Positions 26,774 to 35,020 of a stretch of DNA of 64,000 nt are shown here, one piece after another. Source of the DNA: Flavobacterium sp. 5 (GTDB taxonomy: Bacteria > Bacteroidota > Bacteroidia > Flavobacteriales > Flavobacteriaceae); the NCBI RefSeq assembly GCF_002813295.1, contig NZ_PHUE01000001.1, forward strand, positions 4,712,001-4,776,000, in the 5' to 3' direction. The position numbers and the translations under genes were made by a program. The notes beneath the pieces were generated by a model. That model was not told where the DNA came from. It did no database searches and was given only the letters and a program-made list of their open reading frames with translations. The number at the start of each line of letters is the position of its first letter. Positions within the stretch are counted from its first letter, which is position 1.

Positions 26774-27670
26774 TTATAAGTTCATTGCTGCTCCAATAAT
26801 TGGAGCTTCACTCCACAATTCACATGTTTTTACCTTAAGTTTATTTATTCCTTTCTTAGCTAACTTTTGTTCTAGATTATTTAGAAAGTATGGAAATGCT
26901 CTGGCAATACTTCCTCCAAGAACAAAAGTGTCAGGATTGAATTTTTCAATCCAGGGAAAAATCATTTCAGTCAGATTTTCTGCAAATTCTTCAAAAACGG
27001 CTAATGCTTGTGGATTGTTGTTTTTGGCTAATTCAGCCGCTTCTCTTGCCCCTGAAATATCGAAACCATATTTTTCTTTACAAGTGTTTACAAACCATCG
27101 AGTCGAAAAATAATCATCAGCAATACTTTTTCCAAAGGGAACATTATATAGATATCCTCCAGGAGGTACTCCACCACCTTCAGTCGATTGTATAATTCCA
27201 TCAATAAGAAAAGTACTTCCAAAACCAGTACCCAATGTCACTACAATTGTTCGTTTGCTGTTTTGAGCTGCACCGGCATAATATTCCCCTAATGCAAAAC
27301 AACTTGCATCATTTGTAAAGCGTACTGGAATGTCGTTATTTTTTATTACGTCCTTAAATATTTGTTTAAGGTCAAGACCGTATAAGGCATCGAATTTTTG
27401 AACTCCTGTAATTTTCGAGATTCCATTTTCATAATCGAAAGGGCCTGGCATGGCTATACCAACACTCGAAAAAGAATATTGAGAGGTTACCGAAAATAAT
27501 TGTTCAAATAATAAACGCAGAGGTTCTGTAAATTCCTGAATACTTCCATTAGAATCTATCTTGCATTCTAGGAGGCTTTCTGCTATAGTTTCCCCAGTTG
27601 TTTTATGTACGAAGGCGCAAGAAATATGTGATCCTCCTACGTCAACTCCTATATTGTATAAATTTTCCAT
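26774..27670 (-). CDS. ROK-family sugar kinase
   Basis: The protein has 298 residues. The phosphate motif IGVDVGGSHISCAF is at 7-20, followed by the sugar-binding stretch GIAMPGPFDYENG, the catalytic NDASCFALGE (D around 121), TLGTGFGSTFLIDG and the adenosine motif FVLGGSI. The normal ROK zinc-binding cysteine cluster is not obvious. In this locus it most likely phosphorylates mannose to mannose-6-phosphate; glucose or fructose cannot be ruled out. It lies between the class I isomerase and susC in the same orientation. Confidence 0.88.
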   Translation of the reverse strand: MENLYNIGVDVGGSHISCAFVHKTTGETIAESLLECKIDSNGSIQEFTEPLRLLFEQLFSVTSQYSFSSVGIAMPGPFDYENGISKITGVQKFDALYGLDLKQIFKDVIKNNDIPVRFTNDASCFALGEYYAGAAQNSKRTIVVTLGTGFGSTFLIDGIIQSTEGGGVPPGGYLYNVPFGKSIADDYFSTRWFVNTCKEKYGFDISGAREAAELAKNNNPQALAVFEEFAENLTEMIFPWIEKFNPDTFVLGGSIARAFPYFLNNLEQKLAKKGINKLKVKTCELWSEAPIIGAAMNL

Positions 27671-27701
27671 TTTTTGATTGCTAAATTAATTTGACTTAGA
27701 A

Positions 27702-29444
27702 TTATGCTTTATGTCTTACATATGCTTTTATAGTAGCACATTCTTTGCCTAAACTTTCACCAAAAGGTCTAATAGTATAGTTTCCAACTGCTGCAGGAAT
27801 AATAAATGTTTCTGCATAATGAACAATAAAAGGCTCGAACATATTAGTAGGGCTTTCAACAATTGCTTCTGCGCCTTCCACTAGATTTAATACATTAACA
27901 CTTTCTCCCGTTTGATGTAGAACTGATTTGGTAAACCAATGACGACGGGTTTCTATAAATTCAGTTTTGTGCAAACCAGTTCTTTCTTCTCTCCATCCAT
28001 CTCCCTCGGCAATTTTCTCAACCTGATTGACTAAGTTTTCAAGGCAATATTCTGTATCTCGAGTCCAGTTAATCACTTTTTCTCCATGGTCAATATTGAT
28101 GGCTCTTGGCTTACCGTTTAAGCCCATACGTCCCCAGTCATAAAGTTTAAAGGTGAAAATATAGGGTGTAGCACTTATCTCTAATACCATTCCATTTGTC
28201 CCAGAACAGTGAATTGTTCCGCTTGGTATTAAAAAATGATCATGTTTTTTTGCAGGGAATACATTAACATATTTTTCGGCATCAAAAAGATTTCCTGTTT
28301 CTTGAGATTTTTTTAAGTCAGCAATCATTTCCTCGCTATCACATTCTTTTTTTAATCCCAAAAGAACAGTTGCACCAGGTTTTGCATCAAGCATATAGTA
28401 ACTTTCATCCTGAGTATAATTCATTCCGAATTTTTCACGAATGTATTGTGTAGTTGGATGTACTTGTAAGCTCAGATTTCCGCCTTCAATTGTATCAAGA
28501 AAATCAAATCGTATAGGGAACTCTTTTCCAAATCTTGACTCTACAGGTTCTCCTAACAGTTCCGTACTTTTGTAGAAAACCAGATTTATACTTGGAATTT
28601 CAATAATTTCACCATCTACTTTTAATAGTAAACTATTCTCTTCTGGGACTCCATCAAAAGACCATGCATAATTTGATTTTGATTTATCCAAACCAATAAC
28701 TTCTTTCATCCATTGACCACCCCATGGACCCGGGTCAAAATAGGGAACAACTCTAAATGGACTTTTTGAAATAGCGGTCAATCCATCAAGAAGGGTTTGA
28801 GTAAGGAGCATTTTTGGTTCTCCTTTTTTATTGGTATCCAGCCAATAATCTGCTTTTTCAAACAATTGTTGTTTGAGTCTGTCGCAAACGCGCCAATCGA
28901 CAAAAAAAGCTCTTTTATATTGAATTGATGGATCTTCGTTCGAATTTTTTATACCAATATTGGTGACCTTATGTTTGCGTTGACGAAGCTGTATTTCCCA
29001 GCGTGCCATATCTGCATAAACCAAACAGTCATATTCCTGGGTAATTAGCGACGCAGCATGACCGTAAATAATTACTAATCCAGTCGAATTTTTAATTTTA
29101 GAACGAAGGTTTACAACTTTTTCTGAATCCAGAAAATCGATATAATTAAGTCGGGTAATGTAACCAAAAATGGCATCGTCAGTAACATCCGGAGAAGTTA
29201 GTTCACGTATCCTTTCATCTGAATGAAATGCTTCTGTAGAATCAATAAATAAATTAGGATTTAGTTTCTTAAAACCAGCCATTAATTCCTCGTGATTTAC
29301 TCCTTGATAGCATTCGACTATTAATATATACCGATTTTTATTCGATTTTTTGATTTTTAAATTTAATTCATCAATAATAGTGTTCCAACCTGCAAAAGAT
29401 TTACCCTCGATTGGAAAGAAAGGTGTTTTGTTATAAGTACTCAT
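27702..29444 (-). CDS. Class I mannose-6-phosphate isomerase with a degenerate kinase-like N-terminal domain
   Basis: The protein has 580 residues. The C-terminal part (about 230-580) is a class I phosphomannose isomerase with zinc ligands Q327 and H329 (LSLQVHP), E347 (DESYYMLDA) and H412 (IPSGTIHCSG). The N-terminal about 215 residues look like a uridine-kinase-type P-loop fold (RYILIVECYQGVNHEEL, VVNLRSKIKNSTGLVIIYGHA, DCLVYADMARWE) but lack the GxxGxGKS loop, so ATP use is doubtful. This two-domain form, about 580-590 residues, is known in Bacteroidota. It converts mannose-6-phosphate to fructose-6-phosphate and begins the mannan operon. Confidence 0.86.
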   Translation of the reverse strand: MSTYNKTPFFPIEGKSFAGWNTIIDELNLKIKKSNKNRYILIVECYQGVNHEELMAGFKKLNPNLFIDSTEAFHSDERIRELTSPDVTDDAIFGYITRLNYIDFLDSEKVVNLRSKIKNSTGLVIIYGHAASLITQEYDCLVYADMARWEIQLRQRKHKVTNIGIKNSNEDPSIQYKRAFFVDWRVCDRLKQQLFEKADYWLDTNKKGEPKMLLTQTLLDGLTAISKSPFRVVPYFDPGPWGGQWMKEVIGLDKSKSNYAWSFDGVPEENSLLLKVDGEIIEIPSINLVFYKSTELLGEPVESRFGKEFPIRFDFLDTIEGGNLSLQVHPTTQYIREKFGMNYTQDESYYMLDAKPGATVLLGLKKECDSEEMIADLKKSQETGNLFDAEKYVNVFPAKKHDHFLIPSGTIHCSGTNGMVLEISATPYIFTFKLYDWGRMGLNGKPRAINIDHGEKVINWTRDTEYCLENLVNQVEKIAEGDGWREERTGLHKTEFIETRRHWFTKSVLHQTGESVNVLNLVEGAEAIVESPTNMFEPFIVHYAETFIIPAAVGNYTIRPFGESLGKECATIKAYVRHKA

Positions 29445-29691
29445 AGTATAAAATGATAATTAATCTAAATAAATTAGTAACAGTTCGGTCTCAAAAAGCT
29501 TTATCAGTTTACTATATCGATTTAGTTTTTAATTGCTAAAGCGTTAAAAAAAAATGATTTTATTTTCATTATTTTTATTTATGATATCGTTTAATTGAGA
29601 ATAATTACAAAGTTATTATTGTTTTAAAAAAATAAATATAACTTTGCGGGGATTTACTTGTACTATCTTACGATTTTAAATTTGATATATT
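29445..29691. promoter_or_regulatory. Divergent promoter region of the mannan locus and its AraC regulator
   Basis: For the AraC gene: TTG at 29619-29621, 17 bp, TAACTTTG at 29639-29646, with start of transcription near 29652. For the operon on the minus strand: a TAACTTTG box at 29608-29615 without a good -33 element, which fits a promoter needing an activator. The two promoters overlap back to back, so one bound regulator could control both. The operon leader would be about 160 nt. Confidence 0.5.
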
Positions 29692-30597
29692 ATGCTAAAA
29701 CAAAAAGAAGGATTTAAGGGGCAAAGGCTAATAGCTATAAGCACTGAAGTTCTTTTGAACAATGAACACAACTCTCTGACAAATAGTCTTTACATTACAA
29801 AAATTGGGTTCTTCCCTGCTGTGAAGTATCATTTTATTAAAAAAGAGGTAGGCGTAGATTATTATATTTTAATATATTGTACTTCTGGAGAAGGTTGGTA
29901 TAAAGTTGGAGAAAACACTTATCCAATATTGGAAAATCATTTTTTGATACTTCCGCCTAATACTCCTTATAGTTTTGGTTCCAACAGGACTAATCCGTGG
30001 ACAATATATTGGATACATTTCAAAGGGAAATTGGCATCATCATTTTTTAGCTTACCAATAATTCCCCGTGAAATATTACCCGAAATAAATTCCAGATTAC
30101 AGGACAGAATAGATATGTTTGAAGAAATATATGAAAACCTTGAGTTGAGTTTTCATAGTAATCATTATTGCTATGCATCACTTTGTCTTTTTCATTTTTT
30201 AGCATCATTTAGATACAGCCAGCAGTTTAGTCAAATTCGAAATCAGGATGGAATTGAAAATCGTTTTAGTGAAAAGGTTATTTATTATATGCGTGAAAAT
30301 GTGGGGTATAATTTGACTTTAGAGCAATTTGCAAAGCATTTTAATTACTCTCCTTCACATTTTTCTACATTGTTTTATGAGGAAACCAAACAATCACCTA
30401 TCAAGTATTTTATAAATTTAAAAATTGAAAAAGCTTGCCAATACTTAGAATTATCAAATCTCAAAATAAGTGATATTTATCCAAAATTAGGGTTTAAAGA
30501 TGCCGCTTATTTTAGTCGGATTTTTGGAAAAGTAATGGGGATATCTCCTTCGAAATATAAAGAACAGGAAAAGAATATTTACGCAAATAAAATTTAG
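29692..30597 (+). CDS. AraC-family regulator, probable activator of the mannan locus
   Basis: The protein has 301 residues. The N-terminal cupin-like sensing domain covers about 20-160 (YYILIYCTSGEGWYKVG, FLILPPNTPYSFG, WTIYWIHFKG). Two C-terminal HTH motifs lie at about 200-295 (LTLEQFAKHFNYSPSHFSTLFYEET; KISDIYPKLGFKDAAYFSRIFGKVMGISPSKYKEQ). The sensing domain is of the type that binds a sugar, perhaps mannose or a mannobiose. It is transcribed away from the mannan operon and is the only regulator in the locus; no hybrid two-component or sigma/anti-sigma pair is present. Confidence 0.9.
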   Translation: MLKQKEGFKGQRLIAISTEVLLNNEHNSLTNSLYITKIGFFPAVKYHFIKKEVGVDYYILIYCTSGEGWYKVGENTYPILENHFLILPPNTPYSFGSNRTNPWTIYWIHFKGKLASSFFSLPIIPREILPEINSRLQDRIDMFEEIYENLELSFHSNHYCYASLCLFHFLASFRYSQQFSQIRNQDGIENRFSEKVIYYMRENVGYNLTLEQFAKHFNYSPSHFSTLFYEETKQSPIKYFINLKIEKACQYLELSNLKISDIYPKLGFKDAAYFSRIFGKVMGISPSKYKEQEKNIYANKI

Positions 30598-30729
30598 TTT
30601 TTTTTTTGTTAAGCACATGAATGTAATAGCGAATTGAAAACGTGCGTTATATAAAGAAATGTGTTGTTCTTTTAGGATTAACAATTATGCTTGTATAACT
30701 ATGATTTATTTAATAATCTGTATAGTTAT

Positions 30730-30923
30730 TTTAGGACGGGACAAGGTGTATACCAAAGCCTAGTCAAAGGCATGGATAGTGTATGGGTAGTGCATGAACG
30801 AGTTATACGAAAATAGATGAAAAAGAACCTCACACTTTTGTTATTCTTGCTCTGTTTTTATTCTGAAACGGAAAATACAAACATAAAAAACTCCTTAATT
30901 TCTTAAGGAGTTTCTTGGTGGGC
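30730..30923 (+). repeat. Direct repeat, copy 1 (left border of the 31-35 kb block)
   Basis: It begins TTTAGGACGGGACA and shares GTGTATA, AAAGCC, AGTCAAAGGCATGGATAGT, GTGCATGA, TTATTCTGAAAC(G/A)GAAAATACAA and the hairpin ending GTTTCTTGGTGGGC with copy 2 at 34797-35020. The copies differ by substitutions and by an insertion of about 30 nt in the middle of copy 2. Confidence 0.8.
30888..30913 (-). terminator. Hairpin identical to the tRNA-Val terminator
   Basis: AAACTCCTTAA pairs with TTAAGGAGTTT (11 bp, 4-nt loop), with a T-run on the minus strand. It follows a non-functional tRNA-like fragment, so it is probably a relic. Confidence 0.6.
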
Positions 30924-30956
30924 TGTCAGGGATTGCAATCGAACACCTTATGCCTG
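30914..30956 (-). pseudogene. tRNA 3'-end-like remnant
   Basis: The stretch starts with a CCA-end complement and acceptor-like TGGTGGGC, then AGGGATTGCAATCGAAC, which resembles a damaged T-arm. No anticodon or D-arm can be drawn. It occupies the same place relative to the hairpin as the real tRNA-Val in copy 2. Confidence 0.4.
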
Positions 30957-31070
30957 TTTTGTCCTTTTTTGAAAGTCTAAAATAATCTATATTTAATCAT
31001 TATATTGAGGATTAGGTATTTAATAATTACAACTACAATACTATTATTTATTTTTCAAAAAACTAAAAGC

Positions 31071-31104
31071 AAAGAAGAGCTCTCCATAACGAGAGTTCTT
31101 CTTT
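31071..31104 (-). terminator. Terminator of the SnoaL-like gene
   Basis: A 14 bp stem (AAAGAAGAGCTCTC with GAGAGTTCTTCTTT, one wobble pair) and a 6-nt loop directly follow the stop codon, with T-rich sequence shortly after on the minus strand. Confidence 0.72.
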
Positions 31105-31111
31105 TGAACTA

Positions 31112-31498
31112 TTATTTCCAAAATTCATCTTCTATGGGCTGATTTTCTGAAAACAACCATACATTAATTATTTTGCCATTTACAACTTCAAACAAATCGA
31201 TACCTTTCATATCGACAGTTTTATTCCCGCTTTGAGCACTAAATTGTATAGGAAAAGATACTAAATTGCCATTTGCCATCATTGCTCCAGTAGGTTTAAT
31301 TACCAAACTTCCTTGAGTAACCCCCATCATATCAGAAAGCATTTTACCAATGGCCTCTAGACCATTTTTTGTTCCAGAAAACTGATTATTGCCCGGCTGA
31401 TACCATTTTGCATCAGGACTAAAATAAGAGAATACTGTAGGTATATCTCCTTTTGAAAGTGCTATTGCATACCCTTCTACTACTTCTATTGGTGTCAT
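31112..31498 (-). CDS. SnoaL-like/NTF2-fold protein
   Basis: The protein has 128 residues forming one NTF2-like alpha+beta cone: MTPIEVVEGYAIALSKGDIPTVFSYFSPDAKWYQPG is the usual start, with GIDLFEVVNGKIINVWLFSENQ as the typical final strands. Members are ligand-binding proteins or small isomerases or hydrolases, and the substrate cannot be told. It is divergent from an HxlR regulator and their 115 bp gap holds repeated candidate operators, so it is probably controlled by that regulator. Confidence 0.82.
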   Translation of the reverse strand: MTPIEVVEGYAIALSKGDIPTVFSYFSPDAKWYQPGNNQFSGTKNGLEAIGKMLSDMMGVTQGSLVIKPTGAMMANGNLVSFPIQFSAQSGNKTVDMKGIDLFEVVNGKIINVWLFSENQPIEDEFWK

Positions 31499-31524
31499 AT
31501 ATTATTTATATTTAAGATTATTAT

Positions 31525-31587
31525 TTGTACAAAACTACACAACAACTTACCTTTGTACAAGTACTTACGTAATAGTGTGGTACTTAC
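31525..31587 (+). promoter_or_regulatory. HxlR promoter with two pairs of candidate operators
   Basis: TTG at 31525-31527, 20 bp and TACCTTTG at 31548-31555 form a consensus promoter. TTTGTACAA occurs twice, at 31524-31532 and 31552-31560. GTACTTAC occurs twice, at 31561-31568 and 31580-31587, two helical turns apart. The second pair overlaps the predicted transcription start, a good place for repression. Confidence 0.6.
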
Positions 31588-31613
31588 CAAATGGTTAGAA
31601 TTAATTAAATACT

Positions 31614-31946
31614 ATGGAAAATAATTTAAAAACAATTCCAGCTTGTGATGAAAGTTGTCCTGTAAGAGCGTCTTTGTCACTGTTAAGTGGTAAATGGACG
31701 TTGATGATACTATTTCAAATTAATGAAAACGTCATAAGGTATGGCGAATTAAAAAGAGCTGTTATAGGCATCAGTGAAAAAATGCTTATACAAGAGTTAA
31801 ATACACTTGTTGAACACAAATTGGTAAGTAAAAAAGTGTATCCCCAAATTCCACCAAAAGTGGAATATCAGCTTACTGAACTAGGAAAAAAAACGTTACC
31901 AATTGTAGATCAATTGGCTCAATTTGGTTTAGAAAATTTACTTTAA
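31614..31946 (+). CDS. HxlR-family winged-helix regulator
   Basis: The protein has 110 residues, covered by one HxlR domain: CPVRASLSLLSGKWTLMILFQI at about 15-36, then RYGELKRAVIGISEKMLIQELNTLVEHKLVSKKVYPQIPPKVEYQLTELGK. A cysteine near the N-terminus (C14, and C10) fits the thiol- or quinone-sensing subgroup, which often controls oxidoreductase genes. It probably represses the divergent SnoaL-like gene and may influence the oxidoreductase genes downstream. Confidence 0.92.
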   Translation: MENNLKTIPACDESCPVRASLSLLSGKWTLMILFQINENVIRYGELKRAVIGISEKMLIQELNTLVEHKLVSKKVYPQIPPKVEYQLTELGKKTLPIVDQLAQFGLENLL

Positions 31947-32043
31947 CGATTTCTGACTTAAAAAAGGTCTAGTTATAGAGAAATAAATTTAAGAAGAATA
32001 GCTTATTTTTAAATGAAAGAAACTTTAAGAACAATAAACAGAA

Positions 32044-32913
32044 ATGAAAATAATTAAATTTCATAAAACAGAATGTGGTGTTGACTTTCTTCTAAACGTA
32101 TTGCCTTCTGAAGAGGTTAAAGAAACTTACGTTGATTCAGAAGCATTCAACACGGATTATTTTGAAATTATTGTATTCAAAAAAGGCAAAGGAACTTTAG
32201 TTTTAAACCAACAGCAAATTGAAATTTCGGATAATAGCATCGTTTTTATTTCACCTTTCCAAAGGAGACAATGGAAATTAGAAAGTAATAATCTTGATTT
32301 TACTGTTCTCGTATTTCAAGAAGAATTTATGAATGACTTTTTCGCCGATAAATTATTTACGTACCGTTTGTTGTATTTTTATCAGTTGGAGTACCCGTTG
32401 TATTTTTCAGCTACAAATGAAAGTATTAAAAGATATTGTGAACTGCTTACAGAAATTAAAACAGAATTAGTTGTTACTAAATCGGATAGTGTGCATATTA
32501 TTCGCTCTTTGGTTTATTATTTATTACAAAAACTAAATCGGCAATATGCAGAAGAATACCAACTTTCATTAGATAAAACGGATGGTAATTATGCTTTTCT
32601 GTTTAAACAACTTTTAGAAAAACACATTAAGACAAAACAACGTATTGACTCCTATACTGAAATATTGAATGTCAGTCGAATTACACTCAATAAAGCTGTC
32701 AAAACACATTTTAATGTTACGGCAACACATTTGCTCAAGCAACGTTTACTTTTTGAAATCAAGAATTACCTTATCCATTCAGAACTTACCGTTGCCGAAA
32801 TTGCCCACGAATTGAATTTTTCAGAACCAAATCACTTGATGCGTTTTTTTAAAAAGCAAACAGGAATAACAACCAGTGAATTTCTATTTGATTATCAAAA
32901 CGGTAGGTCTTAA
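32044..32913 (+). CDS. AraC-family transcriptional regulator
   Basis: The protein has 289 residues. The N-terminal cupin-like region covers about 1-130 (YFEIIVFKKGKGTLVLNQQQIEISDNSIVFISPFQRRQW) and C-terminal HTH motifs about 190-285 (IDSYTEILNVSRITLNKAVKTHFNVT; TVAEIAHELNFSEPNHLMRFFKKQTGITTSEF). It is co-directional with the LLM oxidoreductase 64 bp downstream and likely controls it. Unlike the mannan AraC it lies in a block bounded by direct repeats. Confidence 0.9.
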   Translation: MKIIKFHKTECGVDFLLNVLPSEEVKETYVDSEAFNTDYFEIIVFKKGKGTLVLNQQQIEISDNSIVFISPFQRRQWKLESNNLDFTVLVFQEEFMNDFFADKLFTYRLLYFYQLEYPLYFSATNESIKRYCELLTEIKTELVVTKSDSVHIIRSLVYYLLQKLNRQYAEEYQLSLDKTDGNYAFLFKQLLEKHIKTKQRIDSYTEILNVSRITLNKAVKTHFNVTATHLLKQRLLFEIKNYLIHSELTVAEIAHELNFSEPNHLMRFFKKQTGITTSEFLFDYQNGRS

Positions 32914-32977
32914 CTCTTTTTTGGTAGGCGACACTCCTTTTTTCTAAAGTATTTTTGCAAAATAATTTAAATTAGAA

Positions 32978-34096
32978 ATGATGAGAAATAAAAATATAGA
33001 TAGCCCACAAAATAAACCAGCCTCTTTCCAATACCTTATCAAACAAGGAAATGCTCCAGTGCCTTTGTCAATTCTGGATGTTGCTACCACAGGGAAAGGT
33101 TATTCTGCCACAGAAGCCATCAACAACAGTATCGAGATTGCAAAATTGGCTGACCAAAGAGGATTTGCCCGCTACTGGGTGGCTGAACACCATGCTATGC
33201 CCGCCGTTTCTACTTCATCTCCTGCTATGTTGCTTTCCAGACTTATCAGTGAAACAAAACAAATCCGATTGGGATCTGGTGGAATGATGCTGTCTAATTT
33301 TCCTCCTTTAGTGATTGCTGAGCAATTCGGTATGCTTCAAGCAATGGCGCCTGGTCGCATAGACCTAGGAATAGGTCGCGCTCCCGGTACAAATGGATTA
33401 ACAGCACATGCACTCCGCCGTGATCTTGTTGGAGCTGAAGATTTTCCTGCACAAGTAACGGAACTAATGCATTTTCTTGAAGATGATTTTCCAGAAGCGC
33501 ATCCCTATAAGGATAAAGTATTTGCGGTTCCAGGACTGGGACAAGATCGGGAAAATGGAATACCAAGATCTTTCAATAGTCCGTCTTTATGGCTACTAGG
33601 CTCTTCAGGATATTCCGCACAATTGGCTGGCAAACTTGGATTACCTTTTGCTTTCGCAGCACAATTAGCTCCCGAAAATTTAATAGCTGCATTTGAACTT
33701 TATAGAAAAAACTTCAAGCCATCAGATGTTCTTGATAAACCACATACCATAGCTTGCTTCTCTGTATTTGCAGCAGACAATGAAGAAGAAGCGAAGATTC
33801 AAACACGTTCTTTTTCACATAGTATGCTACGAATGATGAGCAGTCAGTCCTACGTTATCCCATCTCCGGAAGAATTGAAAAATTATGTTTACACTGATTC
33901 TGAAAAATATGTATTGGAAAGCTGGAACGAAAAAATAATAAAGGGAACAGCCGACCAAGTAGTAACTAGATTGAATCAATTTCAAAAGGCTTCAGGAGCA
34001 GATGAAATTATGATAGCCAGCTTGGGGCATTCTCTCAATGGTATGCTACATTCCACAAAATTGATAGCAGATGCTTATGATATGCCTACTAATTAA
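32978..34096 (+). CDS. LLM-class flavin-dependent oxidoreductase (MsnO8-like)
   Basis: The protein has 372 residues. It shows the bacterial luciferase-like (TIM barrel) pattern: PLSILDVATTGKGYSATEAINNSIEIAKLADQRGFARYWVAEHH, IRLGSGGMMLSNFPPLVIAEQFGML, GRIDLGIGRAPG and a late LLGSSGYSAQLAGKLGLPFAFA. Such enzymes use FMNH2 or F420; in Bacteroidota FMN is the likely cofactor. The substrate is unknown. Context (HxlR, AraC, isochorismatase-like hydrolase) suggests a small stress or xenobiotic response unit. Confidence 0.9.
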   Translation: MMRNKNIDSPQNKPASFQYLIKQGNAPVPLSILDVATTGKGYSATEAINNSIEIAKLADQRGFARYWVAEHHAMPAVSTSSPAMLLSRLISETKQIRLGSGGMMLSNFPPLVIAEQFGMLQAMAPGRIDLGIGRAPGTNGLTAHALRRDLVGAEDFPAQVTELMHFLEDDFPEAHPYKDKVFAVPGLGQDRENGIPRSFNSPSLWLLGSSGYSAQLAGKLGLPFAFAAQLAPENLIAAFELYRKNFKPSDVLDKPHTIACFSVFAADNEEEAKIQTRSFSHSMLRMMSSQSYVIPSPEELKNYVYTDSEKYVLESWNEKIIKGTADQVVTRLNQFQKASGADEIMIASLGHSLNGMLHSTKLIADAYDMPTN

Positions 34097-34233
34097 GAGT
34101 AAAAAGCATTGGAACTAATACTAATGAAACTCTTATGGTTATCAAAATGGTAGTTAATGACAATCATTTGGTATTCTTTACGTCTTAATTACTTTGTAAT
34201 TTTGGTGTGTTAATTTTAAAAAATAAATAAATT

Positions 34234-34779
34234 ATGAGCAAAGCATTAATAATAATAGACATTCAAAATGATTATTTTGAAAATGGAGCAATGGAATTGG
34301 TAGGCGCTTTAGAAGCCAGTGAAAAAGCCAATCAGATTTTAACAAAATTCAGAAATGAAAACCTACCGATAGTACACATTCAACATCTTTCAGTAGCGCC
34401 AGGATCTACCTTCTTTTTGCCAGAAACAGAAGGGCAAGATATTCACACAAATGTGAAACCTATTGAAGGGGAGAAAGTAATTACTAAATACTATCCAAAC
34501 AGCTTTAGAGAAACAGAACTTTTGGATCACCTAAAAGCAAAAGGCATTACTGAATTAGTATTTGTAGGTATGATGACTCAAATGTGTATCGATGCTACCG
34601 TAAGAGCTGCAAAAGATCTTGATTTTGAATGCACCGTAATTGAGGATGCTTGTGCAACAAGAGATTTAGAAGTCAATGGAGTTCAGGTAAAGGCATTGGA
34701 TGTACAAACTGCATTTTTGGCAGGGTTAAATTTCTTTTATGCTGATGTTATAAATACAGAAAATTACCTTTCTGTTTAA
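34234..34779 (+). CDS. Isochorismatase-family cysteine hydrolase
   Basis: The protein has 181 residues with the full catalytic triad D9 (IIIDIQNDYF), K85 (TKYYPNSF) and C118 (GMMTQMCID), and the conserved non-proline cis-peptide region VFVGMMTQ. Family members hydrolyse isochorismate, nicotinamide, N-carbamoylsarcosine or similar amides; the sequence does not identify the substrate. A TAATTTTG box at 34197-34204 may serve as its own promoter. It is the last gene before copy 2 of the direct repeat. Confidence 0.9.
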   Translation: MSKALIIIDIQNDYFENGAMELVGALEASEKANQILTKFRNENLPIVHIQHLSVAPGSTFFLPETEGQDIHTNVKPIEGEKVITKYYPNSFRETELLDHLKAKGITELVFVGMMTQMCIDATVRAAKDLDFECTVIEDACATRDLEVNGVQVKALDVQTAFLAGLNFFYADVINTENYLSV

Positions 34780-34796
34780 ATTAAGAATAATGTGTC

Positions 34797-35020
34797 TTTA
34801 GGACGGGACATGGTGTATAGCAAAGCCCAGTCAAAGGCATGGATAGTGTATGAGGAGTGCATGAAAATTGTATGAAGGATAGATAAAAAACTCCAAAAAA
34901 AGACCTAATTAAATGAGTTATTTGGTTTAAACTTTTGTTCATGATTCATCTTTATTCTGAAACAGAAAATACAAGGCATAAAAAAAACTCCTTAATTTCT
35001 TAAGGAGTTTCTTGGTGGGC
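34797..35020 (+). repeat. Direct repeat, copy 2 (right border of the 31-35 kb block)
   Basis: Same sequence blocks as 30730-30923, in the same orientation, ending in the 3' end of the intact tRNA-Val. The pair encloses 31-34.8 kb, which suggests either insertion at the tRNA or a duplication of the tRNA flank. Confidence 0.8.
34985..35010 (-). terminator. Terminator of tRNA-Val
   Basis: AAACTCCTTAA pairs with TTAAGGAGTTT (11 bp, 4-nt loop), followed on the minus strand by seven T. It begins two bases after the CCA end of the tRNA. Confidence 0.85.

Larger units (their letters stand above)
30598..31070. other. Gene-free stretch with repeat copy and tRNA-like remnant
   Basis: No gene is seen. 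It holds copy 1 of the long direct repeat (30730-30923), a terminator-type hairpin and a tRNA 3'-end-like remnant, each listed separately. The rest is AT-rich with no recognisable signal. Confidence 0.6.
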
